NCBI RefSeq assembly: GCF_035918155.1 | Contig: NZ_CP109329.1 | Coordinates: 1-64,000, forward strand | DNA length: 64,000 nt | Reading direction: 5' to 3' | From: Streptomyces sp. NBC_01591 | Lineage (GTDB): Bacteria; Actinomycetota; Actinomycetes; Streptomycetales; Streptomycetaceae | In this document: positions 43,250 through 52,300 of the stretch, in pieces | Numbering within the stretch: the stretch's first letter is position 1 | How the letters are laid out: each line of letters opens with the position of its first letter | Translations under genes and position numbers: made by a program | Notes under the pieces: model-generated | What the model was told of the DNA's origin: nothing | The model's database searches: none | What the model saw: only the letters and a program-made list of their open reading frames with translations

Positions 43250-44398
43250 ATGAATCCGGACATCACCGCGGTCGGCCGACGGCTGCCCTCGCTGACCGGG
43301 ATGCGGTTCCTCGCCGCCCTCCTGGTCTTCCTCTATCACGCCGCCGACGCGCGGGTTTTCGCGGACCAAGGGGTCTCGGAGGGGTTCTCCGCGGCCGTCG
43401 GCAAGGCCGGCACGGTCGGCGTCAGCTTCTTCTTCGTGCTCAGTGGTTTCGTCCTGACCTGGACCGCTCGGCCCGGCGACACCGCCCGCCGGTTCTGGCG
43501 GCGGCGGATGGCCAAAATCTTCCCCAACCATCTGGTGACCTGGGCCGTGGTGCTGGTCCTGGTCCTGTTCGGCGACCGGGCACTGGACCTCGGTACCGCT
43601 CTGGTCAACCTCCTGCTGCTGCAGGCCTGGGTGCCCAGCTTCGAGGTGCTGTTCAGCATGAACGACGTGAGCTGGTCGCTCTCCTGCGAGCTCTTCTTCT
43701 ACCTGGCCTTCCCGCTGTTGCTGCCGCTGACCGCCCGGATCCGGCCGTCGCGGCTGTGGGCGTGGGCGGGCGGGGTGGTGACAGCCGTGGTGTGCGTGCC
43801 GCTGCTGGCCGAGCTGCTGCCCGGTCCGGCCGGTCTGGACATCTACAGTTTCTGGCTGGTGTACGCGCTGCCCCCGATGCGCTGCCTGGAGTTCGTCCTG
43901 GGCATTCTGATGGCCCGGATCGTGCTGACCGGGCGGTGGACGTCCTCCGTCGGTCTGGCCCCGGCAGGGCTGCTGGCCGTCGCCGGGTATCTGCTGGCAC
44001 TGCGGGTGCCCCAGTTGTACGGGGTGGTGGCGGCCACCGTGGTGCCGCTGGCGCTGATCGTGCCGGCGGCCGCAGTGGCGGACCTCCAGGGGCGGCGCTC
44101 CCCGTTCCGTGGGGCCGCGATGGTGTGGCTGGGTGAGGTCTCCTTCGCCTTCTACCTGCTCCACCGGCTGGTGCTGACCTTCAGTCACCGGGCCCTGGGC
44201 GCCGAGAGGACCTGGGGGACCCCGACCGCGGTCGCCTTGCTCGTGGCGGCGCTGGTGATCGGACTGGCGCTGGCCGCCACCCTCCACAGGCTGGTGGAAC
44301 GCCCCTCGATGCGGCTGATCGCGGGCACGGCCCGGCGGGACACCGCCACCGCCGTTCCGGCGACCGTTCCGGCGGCGGCGCCCGGCCCGACGGCGTGA
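43250..44398 (+). CDS. Membrane acyltransferase (acyltransferase 3 / OafA family)
   Basis: 382 residues with about ten membrane segments. The N-terminal RRLPSLTGMRFLAALLVFLYH is the family signature, with the conserved His in LYHAAD and Arg in the RRFWRRRMAKIFPNHL loop. These enzymes O-acylate sugars or other polar groups at the membrane. In this cluster it might acylate a deoxysugar on the final product, but no sugar genes are visible in the window. Confidence 0.85.
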   Translation: MNPDITAVGRRLPSLTGMRFLAALLVFLYHAADARVFADQGVSEGFSAAVGKAGTVGVSFFFVLSGFVLTWTARPGDTARRFWRRRMAKIFPNHLVTWAVVLVLVLFGDRALDLGTALVNLLLLQAWVPSFEVLFSMNDVSWSLSCELFFYLAFPLLLPLTARIRPSRLWAWAGGVVTAVVCVPLLAELLPGPAGLDIYSFWLVYALPPMRCLEFVLGILMARIVLTGRWTSSVGLAPAGLLAVAGYLLALRVPQLYGVVAATVVPLALIVPAAAVADLQGRRSPFRGAAMVWLGEVSFAFYLLHRLVLTFSHRALGAERTWGTPTAVALLVAALVIGLALAATLHRLVERPSMRLIAGTARRDTATAVPATVPAAAPGPTA

Positions 44399-44459
44399 GG
44401 GGCGGCGGCCCGGGAAAACAGGACAGAGGCCGTCCGATTCCCCGTCTAGGGTGTGTTCC

Positions 44460-45428
44460 ATGCTGGAAACGTCCGCACGGCTGCTCCGCCTGCTCTCGCT
44501 GATGCAGGCGCGTCAGGACTGGACCGGTACCGAACTCGCCCGCGAGCTCGGCATCACAGCGCGCACCGTCCGCCGTGACATGGACCGGCTCCGGGAACTC
44601 GGGTACCCGGTCACCACCGTCCGCGGCGTGCAGGGCGGCTACCGGCTCGGCACCGGGCGGACGCTGCCCCCGCTGCTGCTGGACGACGACGAGGCCGTGG
44701 CGGTGGCGCTGGGCCTCCAGGTCGGCGCCACCACCCGGGCGGCCGGGCTCGAGGACGCCGCCGCCGGGGCGTTCACCAAGCTGCGCGAGATCCTGCCGCC
44801 CCGGCTGCGCGGTCGGGTCGACGCGCTGCGCTACGCCACCGAGAACGGTGCTCGCCAAGAGCCCACAGTCCCCTCCAGGCTGTTGGAGGAACTGGCGGAG
44901 AGCTGCCACCGCCGGGAGCGCCTGCGTTTCGACTACCGCACGCACGACGGAGAGCGCCAGCGCCGGGAGACCGAGCCGCACCGGCTGGTGAACATGGGGC
45001 AGCGCTGGTACCTGCTGGGCTGGGACGTGCTGCGCGACGACTGGCGGACCTACCGCGTCGACCGGCTGATGCCGAGGACGCCGGCCGGGCCGAGGTTCCA
45101 CCCGCGCGAACTGCCGTCGGGCGGTGCAACAGAACTGGTCTCCCGCGGCGTTACCGCCGCACTGTCCCAGGTCCGGGCCAGTGTGCGGTTTCACACCCCG
45201 GCTTCGGCGATCGTGAACCGGGTGGCCAAGTACGGGCAGGTCGTGGAGGCGGAGGGCCCGGACACCTGTGTGCTGTGCTGCGGCGGGGACTCGGTGGAGA
45301 CCCTGGCGATGTGGCTGGGCACCTTCGGCGTCCCGTTCGAGGTGCTAGACCCGCCGCGGCTGCGCGACCAGTGCCTGGTGATGGCGGATCGGTACCGTGC
45401 CGCCGCGCAGGGGGCGGAGCCCTTCTGA
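44460..45428 (+). CDS. WYL-domain transcriptional regulator (YafY/DeoR type)
   Basis: 322 residues from ATG 44460. An HTH_11 domain comes first (ELARELGITARTVRRDMDRL), followed by a WYL domain with YLLGWDVLRDDWRTYRVDRL and a C-terminal WCX-like segment. WYL proteins sense small ligands or nucleic acids. It may serve the cluster or be a housekeeping neighbour; the direction and 61-bp gap allow co-transcription with the acyltransferase. Confidence 0.88.
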   Translation: MLETSARLLRLLSLMQARQDWTGTELARELGITARTVRRDMDRLRELGYPVTTVRGVQGGYRLGTGRTLPPLLLDDDEAVAVALGLQVGATTRAAGLEDAAAGAFTKLREILPPRLRGRVDALRYATENGARQEPTVPSRLLEELAESCHRRERLRFDYRTHDGERQRRETEPHRLVNMGQRWYLLGWDVLRDDWRTYRVDRLMPRTPAGPRFHPRELPSGGATELVSRGVTAALSQVRASVRFHTPASAIVNRVAKYGQVVEAEGPDTCVLCCGGDSVETLAMWLGTFGVPFEVLDPPRLRDQCLVMADRYRAAAQGAEPF

Positions 45429-45439
45429 CGGACGTGACA

Positions 45440-45469
45440 CCCGCCGCGGCTGTCCGGGACCGCGGCGGG
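45440..45469. terminator. Bidirectional hairpin between convergent genes
   Basis: CCCGCCGCGG and CCGCGGCGGG pair perfectly around a 10-nt loop. It lies between the ends of the WYL regulator (45428) and the dehydrogenase gene (45537), which converge. Confidence 0.7.
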
Positions 45470-45536
45470 CCGTCTCCGTGTCCTCCTGAGCCAGGTCGGG
45501 CGGCTCCCTGGCCGGCCGCTCCGACCACGCCGGTGA

Positions 45537-47288
45537 TCAGGGCACGCGCGTGCCGGTGTGGGTGCGGAAGCCCTGTCCGTTCTTGTTCCCGAACAGCCCG
45601 CCGGTCACGGCGCTCTCCAACAGTGGCGGCGGGGCCGTGGCGGGTTCCGGGAAGGCGGCATGCAGCCGCCGGTAGATGGCCAGGGACACGTCCAGGCCCA
45701 CGGTGTCCAGCAGCGCGAACGGCCCCATCGGGAACCCGAAGCCCTGCTCCACTGCCGCGTCCGTCTCCTCGATGTCCGCGTCGTCGCGGGCGAGCAGCCG
45801 GACCGCTGCCCCCAGATAGGGGAAGAGCAGGCGGTTGACGACGAAGCCGGCCCGGTCCGCGCAGCCGACGGCGGTCCGGCCCACCCGCTCGCAGAACGCC
45901 CGGGCGGTGGCCACCGTGTCGGCAGCGGTGCCCGGAGTACGCACCAGCTCGACCAGCCGCATCGCCGGGGCCGGGTTGAAGAAGTGCAGCCCGACGACGC
46001 GCTCCGGACGGCCGGCGGGCGCCGCGCACCCGGCGACGGGGAGGCTGGATGTGGTGGTGGCCAGCACCACGTCGGCCGCGCAGATCCGGCCCAGCGAGGC
46101 GAACACCTTCCGTTTCACTTCCATGTCCTCCGCCACGGCCTCGATCACCAGGTCGCATCCGGCCAGGGCCTCGAGGTCGCCGGCCCCCTCCAGGAGTTCG
46201 GCCGCACGGGCCCGGTCGGCGGGTTTCAGCCGCCCGCGGCGCACCGCGCGGACCATCGAGTCGTCCACCGCCCGGACGGCCTCAGCGGCCCGTTGCTCGC
46301 TCCGGGCCACCAGCACGGTGGGCACTCCGGCGCGTGCCACCACCTGGGCGATGCCACGCGCCATGGTCCCCGAGCCGACGACGCCGACCCGCCGGGTCTC
46401 CCGTGCTTGCCCCGCCGAGGGGGCTGCGGGCCCGTCGGCCTTGGGGTCGCCGAGCCTGTCGTAGGTGTAGAAGCCCTGCCCGGCCGCGCGGCCGGTGCTG
46501 CCCTCGGCGCACAGGCGGCGCAGCACGTCGGCCGGCCGGAAGAACGGGTCGCCGGTCCGCGCGGCCGCCCGCTCCAGGGCTGTGTGCACCGTGTCCAGGC
46601 CGACGGCGTCGAGCAGCGCGAGCGGCCCCATGGGCAGGCCGCAGCCCAACCGCATCGCCGCGTCGATGTCGTCACGAGAGGCGTAGCCCTCCGTGTACAG
46701 GGCGGCGGCCTGGTTGAGCAGGCCGTACACCAGGTCGGCGGCGTCACCCGCAGGTCCTGCGGCGACTGTCACCTTCCGCAGGCCCAAGCAGGCGACCAAG
46801 CGGTCGGCGGAGGCCACGGCCTCCCCGAGCGCCATGCCGGTCTCCACCAGGGCGGCCGGGCCGCCGGGCTGCGGCGGGGTGAACAGACGCAGCCCGAGAG
46901 TGTGTCGCGGGCGGCCAGAGGCCAGCGCCAGTCCGGTCACCGGGAGCCGGGCAGTGGTGGTGAGCACCACCGCCCGCGGCAAGGTGTGCCGGCCGATGGA
47001 CCGCAGCACCTCCGTCTTGGTGTCCCAGTCCTCGGTGACCGCCTCGACCACCGTCTCCACGGCGCCGAGACGGGCGAGGTCGTTCACCAGTAGGACGCCG
47101 GGCGTGCCGTCCGGACCGGGCGGTGGCACCTCGGCCTCCTTGAGGCTCCGCTCGACCCGGGCCAGGACCTGAGGGTGGCGGTCCGCGCCGACTACCCGGT
47201 GCCCGGCCCTGTACAGCATGCGCAGCAGCGGTTCGCCGACCGCACCCAGCCCGACGACGGCGACGTCCGGCGCGGTGTGCGGTGTCAC
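45537..47288 (-). CDS. Fused double 3-hydroxyacyl-CoA dehydrogenase
   Basis: 583 residues from GTG 47288, overlapping the ACP stop by 4 bp (GTGA). Two dehydrogenase units are joined. The N-terminal one has a Rossmann motif VVGLGAVGEPLL but has lost the catalytic His (GLRLFTPPQPGG instead of HFFNP). The C-terminal one is complete: VGVVGSGTMARGIAQ, VGLHFFNPAPAMRLVE and GFGFPMGPFALLD. The enzyme should interconvert 3-hydroxyacyl- and 3-ketoacyl-CoA, probably 3-hydroxybutyryl-CoA on the way to crotonyl-CoA, the substrate of the CCR gene at 60809. A role on an aromatic intermediate is an alternative. Confidence 0.85.
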   Translation of the reverse strand: MTPHTAPDVAVVGLGAVGEPLLRMLYRAGHRVVGADRHPQVLARVERSLKEAEVPPPGPDGTPGVLLVNDLARLGAVETVVEAVTEDWDTKTEVLRSIGRHTLPRAVVLTTTARLPVTGLALASGRPRHTLGLRLFTPPQPGGPAALVETGMALGEAVASADRLVACLGLRKVTVAAGPAGDAADLVYGLLNQAAALYTEGYASRDDIDAAMRLGCGLPMGPLALLDAVGLDTVHTALERAAARTGDPFFRPADVLRRLCAEGSTGRAAGQGFYTYDRLGDPKADGPAAPSAGQARETRRVGVVGSGTMARGIAQVVARAGVPTVLVARSEQRAAEAVRAVDDSMVRAVRRGRLKPADRARAAELLEGAGDLEALAGCDLVIEAVAEDMEVKRKVFASLGRICAADVVLATTTSSLPVAGCAAPAGRPERVVGLHFFNPAPAMRLVELVRTPGTAADTVATARAFCERVGRTAVGCADRAGFVVNRLLFPYLGAAVRLLARDDADIEETDAAVEQGFGFPMGPFALLDTVGLDVSLAIYRRLHAAFPEPATAPPPLLESAVTGGLFGNKNGQGFRTHTGTRVP

Positions 47289-47551
47289 GGCCGGGCCGCC
47301 GAGGCCTCGAGCTCCCGGTTCACCAGGTCGAGGAGGGCGCGCGGGGTCTGGGCCTCCCCGGCCTCGTTCTCGGGGAGCTTGATGGAGAAGTGCCGCTCCA
47401 CCTTGCTGGTGGTGTCGATGACGGCCAGGGAGTCGAAGCCGAGGTCGGTGAAGGAGGTGTCCAGGACGTCGCCGTCGAGGTCGACGCTCTCGTCCTCTCC
47501 GATCGCCTTGTGGAGGAAGTCCTTGAGCTGGTCGATGGTCAGTTCCGCCAT
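47285..47551 (-). CDS. Type II acyl carrier protein
   Basis: 88 residues. The phosphopantetheine site is Ser41 in TDLGFDSLAVIDT, followed by VERHFSIKLPENEAGEAQTP, typical of aromatic polyketide ACPs. It carries the growing chain for KS-alpha/CLF. It is grouped with aromatase, ketoreductase and the type I modules rather than with the ketosynthase pair. Start ATG 47551. Confidence 0.95.
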   Translation of the reverse strand: MAELTIDQLKDFLHKAIGEDESVDLDGDVLDTSFTDLGFDSLAVIDTTSKVERHFSIKLPENEAGEAQTPRALLDLVNRELEASAARP

Positions 47552-47601
47552 GATCGTGCACCGTCGCTTTCCGTGGTTGCCGTGGACATGTGGATGGGCA
47601 C

Positions 47602-48540
47602 TCAGCGGCCCTCGACGAAGGCCTTGGCATGGGCCAGAGTGGCCCGGCTGTTGGCGCCCAGGGCCGCGCGGACAGCGGCCTTGAGGGTGTCGGTGTCCGC
47701 AGGGGGCGAGGGGAGACGGGCGGCCGCGTCGGGGTCGACGAGCACGGTGTGGACCGAGGTGACCCGGACCCGTCCGTCCTCGAGGGTCTCCAGGCGCCAC
47801 TCGCCGGTATGGCCGGCCAGGACGGCCGGGCGGGTCAACTGCTTGTAGACGATCCGCCGCGGCCGGTCGCACACCCGCCAGGAGGTAGTGGTGTGCACCG
47901 AGCCGTCGGGGGACTTGGTGTCCATCTCCATGTACTGGAACCCGGGTTCCTCCTCCCGGAGTTCGATCCGGTGGACGTGCGGGATCCGCTCGGCCCAGGC
48001 GTCGAGGTCGTTCAGGAAGCCGTAGACCTCCGCCAAGGGTCCGTCGATCGTCTCGGTGTCCATGAAGGAGAACAGCAGGGCGTCGCCGTTCGGCCGTTCG
48101 GCGGCCCGCTTGAGCGAGGCGAGTTCCGCCGTGCTGTTGGCGTCCACGGCCCGAGCGATCCGCTTCAGGCCGGCAGGGGCGTCGTCGACCGCCCGGTAAT
48201 GGTGGTCGAGGAGGGCGACGCAGCCACCCCGGCCGTCGTCCTCGATCCGCCAGACGCCGCCCATGGCGGCCACCGGGTGGCGGGGCACTGTCTGCTCGAA
48301 CGCGACACGCCGCCGCGCCGCGTCGAGGCGCCGCCAGGACCGCCAGGTGCGCAGTCGGCCCTCGGCGGTGGCCCAGAGCTGGATGGTCTCCTCGCTGCCC
48401 GCCTGCTCCAACCGCTCGGCGCGTACGGTCGGCGGGAAGTGGACGGGCCATCGGGTGACGTCGGCGATGATCCGGTACACCCGGTCGGCGGGCGCCGCGA
48501 TCCTTGTCCGATGGGTGACGCGGGTGGGCGTGGGCGTCAT
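47602..48540 (-). CDS. Didomain aromatase/cyclase
   Basis: 312 residues with two SRPBCC/START-like halves. The first reads THRTRIAAPADRVYRIIAD, then FPPTVRAERLEQAG; the second begins near PNGDALLFSFMDTETIDGPL, with VYGFLNDLDAWAERIPHV. This didomain build is that of ActVII-like aromatases, which act with a C9 ketoreductase to close and aromatise the first ring (C7-C12). ATG 48540 follows GGAGGAAACC. The ketoreductase is encoded next to it. Confidence 0.92.
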   Translation of the reverse strand: MTPTPTRVTHRTRIAAPADRVYRIIADVTRWPVHFPPTVRAERLEQAGSEETIQLWATAEGRLRTWRSWRRLDAARRRVAFEQTVPRHPVAAMGGVWRIEDDGRGGCVALLDHHYRAVDDAPAGLKRIARAVDANSTAELASLKRAAERPNGDALLFSFMDTETIDGPLAEVYGFLNDLDAWAERIPHVHRIELREEEPGFQYMEMDTKSPDGSVHTTTSWRVCDRPRRIVYKQLTRPAVLAGHTGEWRLETLEDGRVRVTSVHTVLVDPDAAARLPSPPADTDTLKAAVRAALGANSRATLAHAKAFVEGR

Positions 48541-48568
48541 GGTTTCCTCCGTGTCCTGCTGGGCGGAG

Positions 48569-49348
48569 TCAGAAATTGCCGAGACCGCCGCAGACGTTGA
48601 TGGCCTGCGCGGTGACGGCGTCGGCCGGGCGAGTCGTCAGGTAGCCGACCATTCCGGCCACCTCCTGGGGTGTGGCGTAGCGGCCGAGCGGGATCTTCCC
48701 GGAGAACCGGGCCAGCACGTCCGCCTCGGTGATGTCCCAGTGCGCGGCGTAGCCGGCCCGGACCCGCTCGGCCATGGGTGTCTCGACGTAGCCGGGGCAG
48801 ACCGCGTTGACGGTGATGCCGGTCGGGGCGAGTTCCAGGCCGAGCGCCTTGGTGAAGCCGACGACCCCGTGCTTGGAGGCGGAGTAGGGGGCGCCGTAGA
48901 CCACGCCCTGCTTGCCCGCCGTGGAGGCGATGTTGATGATGCGGCCCCAGGAACGGTCCTTGAGACCGGCCGCCAGCACGGCCCGGGTGACGCGGAAGAC
49001 GCTGGTCAGGTTGGTGGCGATGACCTCGTCCCAGAGGGCGTCGTCGATCTCGGCGGTGACACCGCCGCCGTTGCGGCCGGCATTATTGACCAGGATGTCG
49101 ATCTCGCCGAACTCGCCCGCTTCGTCGACGAAGCGGGCGATGTCCGGGGCGGAGGTGACGTCGCAGGCCACGCCGTCGGCGTCGACGCCGTCCTTGCGCA
49201 GCTCCCGCACCCGCTCGGCCACCTGTTCGCCGTCGCGGGCGCACAGGAAGACCTTGATGCCGCGGGAGCCCAGTTCGCGGGCCACCGCCCAACCGATGCC
49301 GCTGGTCGCTCCGGTGATGACCGCGGTACTGCCGTCCTGCACAGCCAT
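48569..49348 (-). CDS. C9-type polyketide ketoreductase (ActIII family SDR)
   Basis: 259 residues. It has the NADPH-binding TGATSGIGWAVARELG, the NNAG motif in ILVNNAGRNGGG, catalytic Ser in IINIASTAGKQG, Tyr-Lys in APYSASKHGVV, and the family end ALNVCGGLGNF-like (AINVCGGLGNF). ActIII-type enzymes reduce the C9 ketone of the nascent polyketide, here before aromatase action. ATG 49348 follows AAAGGAA. Confidence 0.95.
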   Translation of the reverse strand: MAVQDGSTAVITGATSGIGWAVARELGSRGIKVFLCARDGEQVAERVRELRKDGVDADGVACDVTSAPDIARFVDEAGEFGEIDILVNNAGRNGGGVTAEIDDALWDEVIATNLTSVFRVTRAVLAAGLKDRSWGRIINIASTAGKQGVVYGAPYSASKHGVVGFTKALGLELAPTGITVNAVCPGYVETPMAERVRAGYAAHWDITEADVLARFSGKIPLGRYATPQEVAGMVGYLTTRPADAVTAQAINVCGGLGNF

Positions 49349-49389
49349 GGGGATTCCTTTCGCTGCCGCCGTGGGGCGGTTCGGGTGGG

Positions 49390-52300
49390 TCAGGGCAGCT
49401 GCTCGCCGATGAAGTCGACCAGGTCCTCGGGGGTGGGATAGCGACTCACCGATTCGGCGGGCAGTCGCAGGCCGATGGCCGCGTTGAGGCGGTTGCGGAG
49501 GTCGACGCCGAGTAGGGAGTCGAAGCCCAGGTCCTTGAAGTTCTCGCGCGGGCCGATGACTTCGTGGGCGGCATAGCCGAGGACCTCGGCAGCGTGGGCG
49601 CACACCAGATCCATCAGTTCGGCGTGACGGTCCCGGGCGGGCGGTTCCATGACCGTCCGGGCCTGGGCGGCGGATTCCTCGACGGGCTCGGGCGGCCCGT
49701 CTCCGTCGTCCTCCCGCTTCGGCAGCAGGCCGGCCAGCAGCGGCGAGACGCGCCCCGAGGCCCGGGCACCGTCGGGGTGGAGCCGGACCGGCACCAGGAC
49801 GGCGCCTGGCTGCTCCAGGGCGCGGTCGAAGAGCTCCAGCGCCCGCTCGGTGTCCAGCGGGGCGATCCCGGACCGGGCCAGCCGGGCCCGGTCGGTCTCC
49901 GAGAGGTGCCCGGTCATGCCGCTGGGCTCCTCCCACAGCCCCCAGGCCAGGGAGACGGCGGATAGTCCACGGCCCCGCCGGTACTGGGCCAGGGCGTCCA
50001 GAAAGCTGTTGGCGGCCGCGTAATTACTCTGTCCCGGCTCGCCCAGCACCCCGGCCGCCGAGGAGAAGAGCACGAACGCGGACAGGTCCAGGTGCTCGGT
50101 CAGTTCGTGCAGGTGCCAGGCTGCCTCGGCCTTGGGGCGCAGTACCTCGGTCAGGTCCTTCGGGGTGAGGCCGGTCAGCAGCCGGTCGTCGAGCAATCCG
50201 GCGGCGTGCACCACGCTGTTCGGCGGGTACTGCTCGACCAACGCGGCCAGCGCCTCGCGGTCGCCCACGTCGCAGGCCGCCACAATCACCTCGGCGCCGG
50301 CCGCGGTGAGTTCGGCGACCAGCTGGGAGGCGCCGCGCGCGCCCGGTCCGCGCCGGCCGGCGAGCACCAGTCGGCGGGCGCCGTGCCGGGTGACCAGGTG
50401 GCGGGCCACCCGCGCGCCCAGGGCCCCGGTGCCTCCGGTGATCAGGACCGTGCCCTCGGGGTCGAAAGCGCGGGGCATGGTGAGTACCAGCTTGCCCCGG
50501 TGCTGGGCCCGGCTGAGCATCCGCAGCGCGCGGTGGCCCTCGCGGACGTCGCGGGCTGCCAGCGGTAGGTGGTGCAGTGCGCCGTCGCGGAACAGGGCGA
50601 TCAGCTCGTCCAGCACCTTGCCGATCCGCTCCGGCTCGATGCCCAGGATGTTGTACGCCGCGTAGTGCACGCCGGGATGACGGGCGGCCACCTCGGCAGC
50701 GTCGCGGATATCGGTCTTGCCCATCTCGGCGAACCGCCCGCCGGGAGCCAGTAGCCGCAGTGAGGCGTCGATCGCCGCGCCCGCCAGGGAGTTGAGCACC
50801 ACGTCCACGCCCCGGCCGCCGGTGGCGGCGCGGAAGTGCTGCTCGAACTCCAGGGAGCGGGAGGAGGCAATGTGGTCGTCGTCCAGGCCCCGGGCGCGGA
50901 GCACGTCGTGCTTGGCGGGAGCGGCGGTGGCGAAGACGTCCGCGCCCATGTGGCGGGCGAGCTGGACAGCGGCCAGCCCGACACCGCCGGTGGCGGTGTG
51001 GACCAGCACCGACTCGCCGGGGCTCACCCGGGCGATCTCGGTGAGGCACTGGTAGGCGGTGACGAAGACGATCGGCACGCTCGCGCCCTCGGCGTGGGAC
51101 CAGCCATCGGGCAGGTGGCGGATCATCCGGGCGTCCGCGACAGCGACCGGGCCCAGGGAGCGCTCGAAGACGCCGAAGACCTGGTCCCCGACGGTGAACC
51201 CGTTGACGCCGGGGCCGGTCTCGGTGACCATGCCCGCGCCTTCGCTGCCCATGGTCTTCTCGGTGGCGACCAGGCCCAGTCCCACCGCGATGTCACGGAA
51301 GTTGAGGCCGGCGGCGCGTACCGCGATCCGTACCTCGCCCGTGCCCAGCGGGCCCTCGGCCTCCGGGTGGGGCAGCAGCACCAGGTTGTCCAGGGTGCCC
51401 TTCTTGGTGACGTCGAGCCGCCAGGCGCCCGGGGTCTGTGGGGTCAGGCGGTCCTGACCGTCGGTGGGGGCGAGACGAGGCGTGTACGCCTTGCCGCGGC
51501 GCACCGCCACCTCTGGCTCGCCGCAGGCCACCACGGCGGGGAGGGCGTCGAGCGAGGCCGGGTCGTCGTCGAGGTCCACCAGCAACAGCCGGCCCGGGTT
51601 CTCGGCCTGCGCGGACCGCACCAGGCCGCGGACCGCCGAGCGGACGAGTCCGGGTACTGTCTCCCCGCCGGTGACGGCCACTGCGGCGCGGGTGAGCACG
51701 GCAAGGACGGCCGTCTCGCGGCGCGGATCGGCGAGCCAGCGCTGGAGGAGGGTGAGGACATCGGCGGTGAGGTCGCCGACGGCCGCGGCGGTCCCGGGGG
51801 CGGCTCCGAGGTCGAGGACTACCGACGGAGGCGTGTCGTCGGGCAGTTCAGCGAGCCCTGTGACGGATACCGGGGCTCCGAGCGGGTCGGGGCCGACGGA
51901 GGCCCAGCGGGCGGGGACCACTGCCGGTTCGAGGTCGACGCGGTCCCAGACGACCTCGTGGAGGGCGCCCGTCCCCGCGTCCTCCTGGCGCAGCGGGCGC
52001 AGGACCAGGGACTCGACCTCGGCCACGAGGGTTCCGTCCGGGGCGGTGGCGGTCAGTGCGAGGGTGTCGCCGTCGCGGGTCATCCGGATCCGCAGCGCAG
52101 TGGCGCCCCCGCCGTGGAGGCGGACGCCACGCCAGGTGAAGGGAACCAGCAGGTCCTCGCCGTGCGCGATGACGGCGGCATGGAGGGCCGCGTCGAGCAG
52201 GGCCGGGTGCAGTCTGTGCCAGGTGCCTTCGGAGGGCAGCCTGACCTCGGCGTGGATCTCCTTCCCACGCGTCCACATCCGGTGCAGGCCGGCGAAGGAG

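Noticed and set aside
42260..44461. 733-codon frame including the SARP gene
   Set aside because: Only the part from ATG 43072 has SARP character; the upstream portion is antisense to the membrane acyltransferase.
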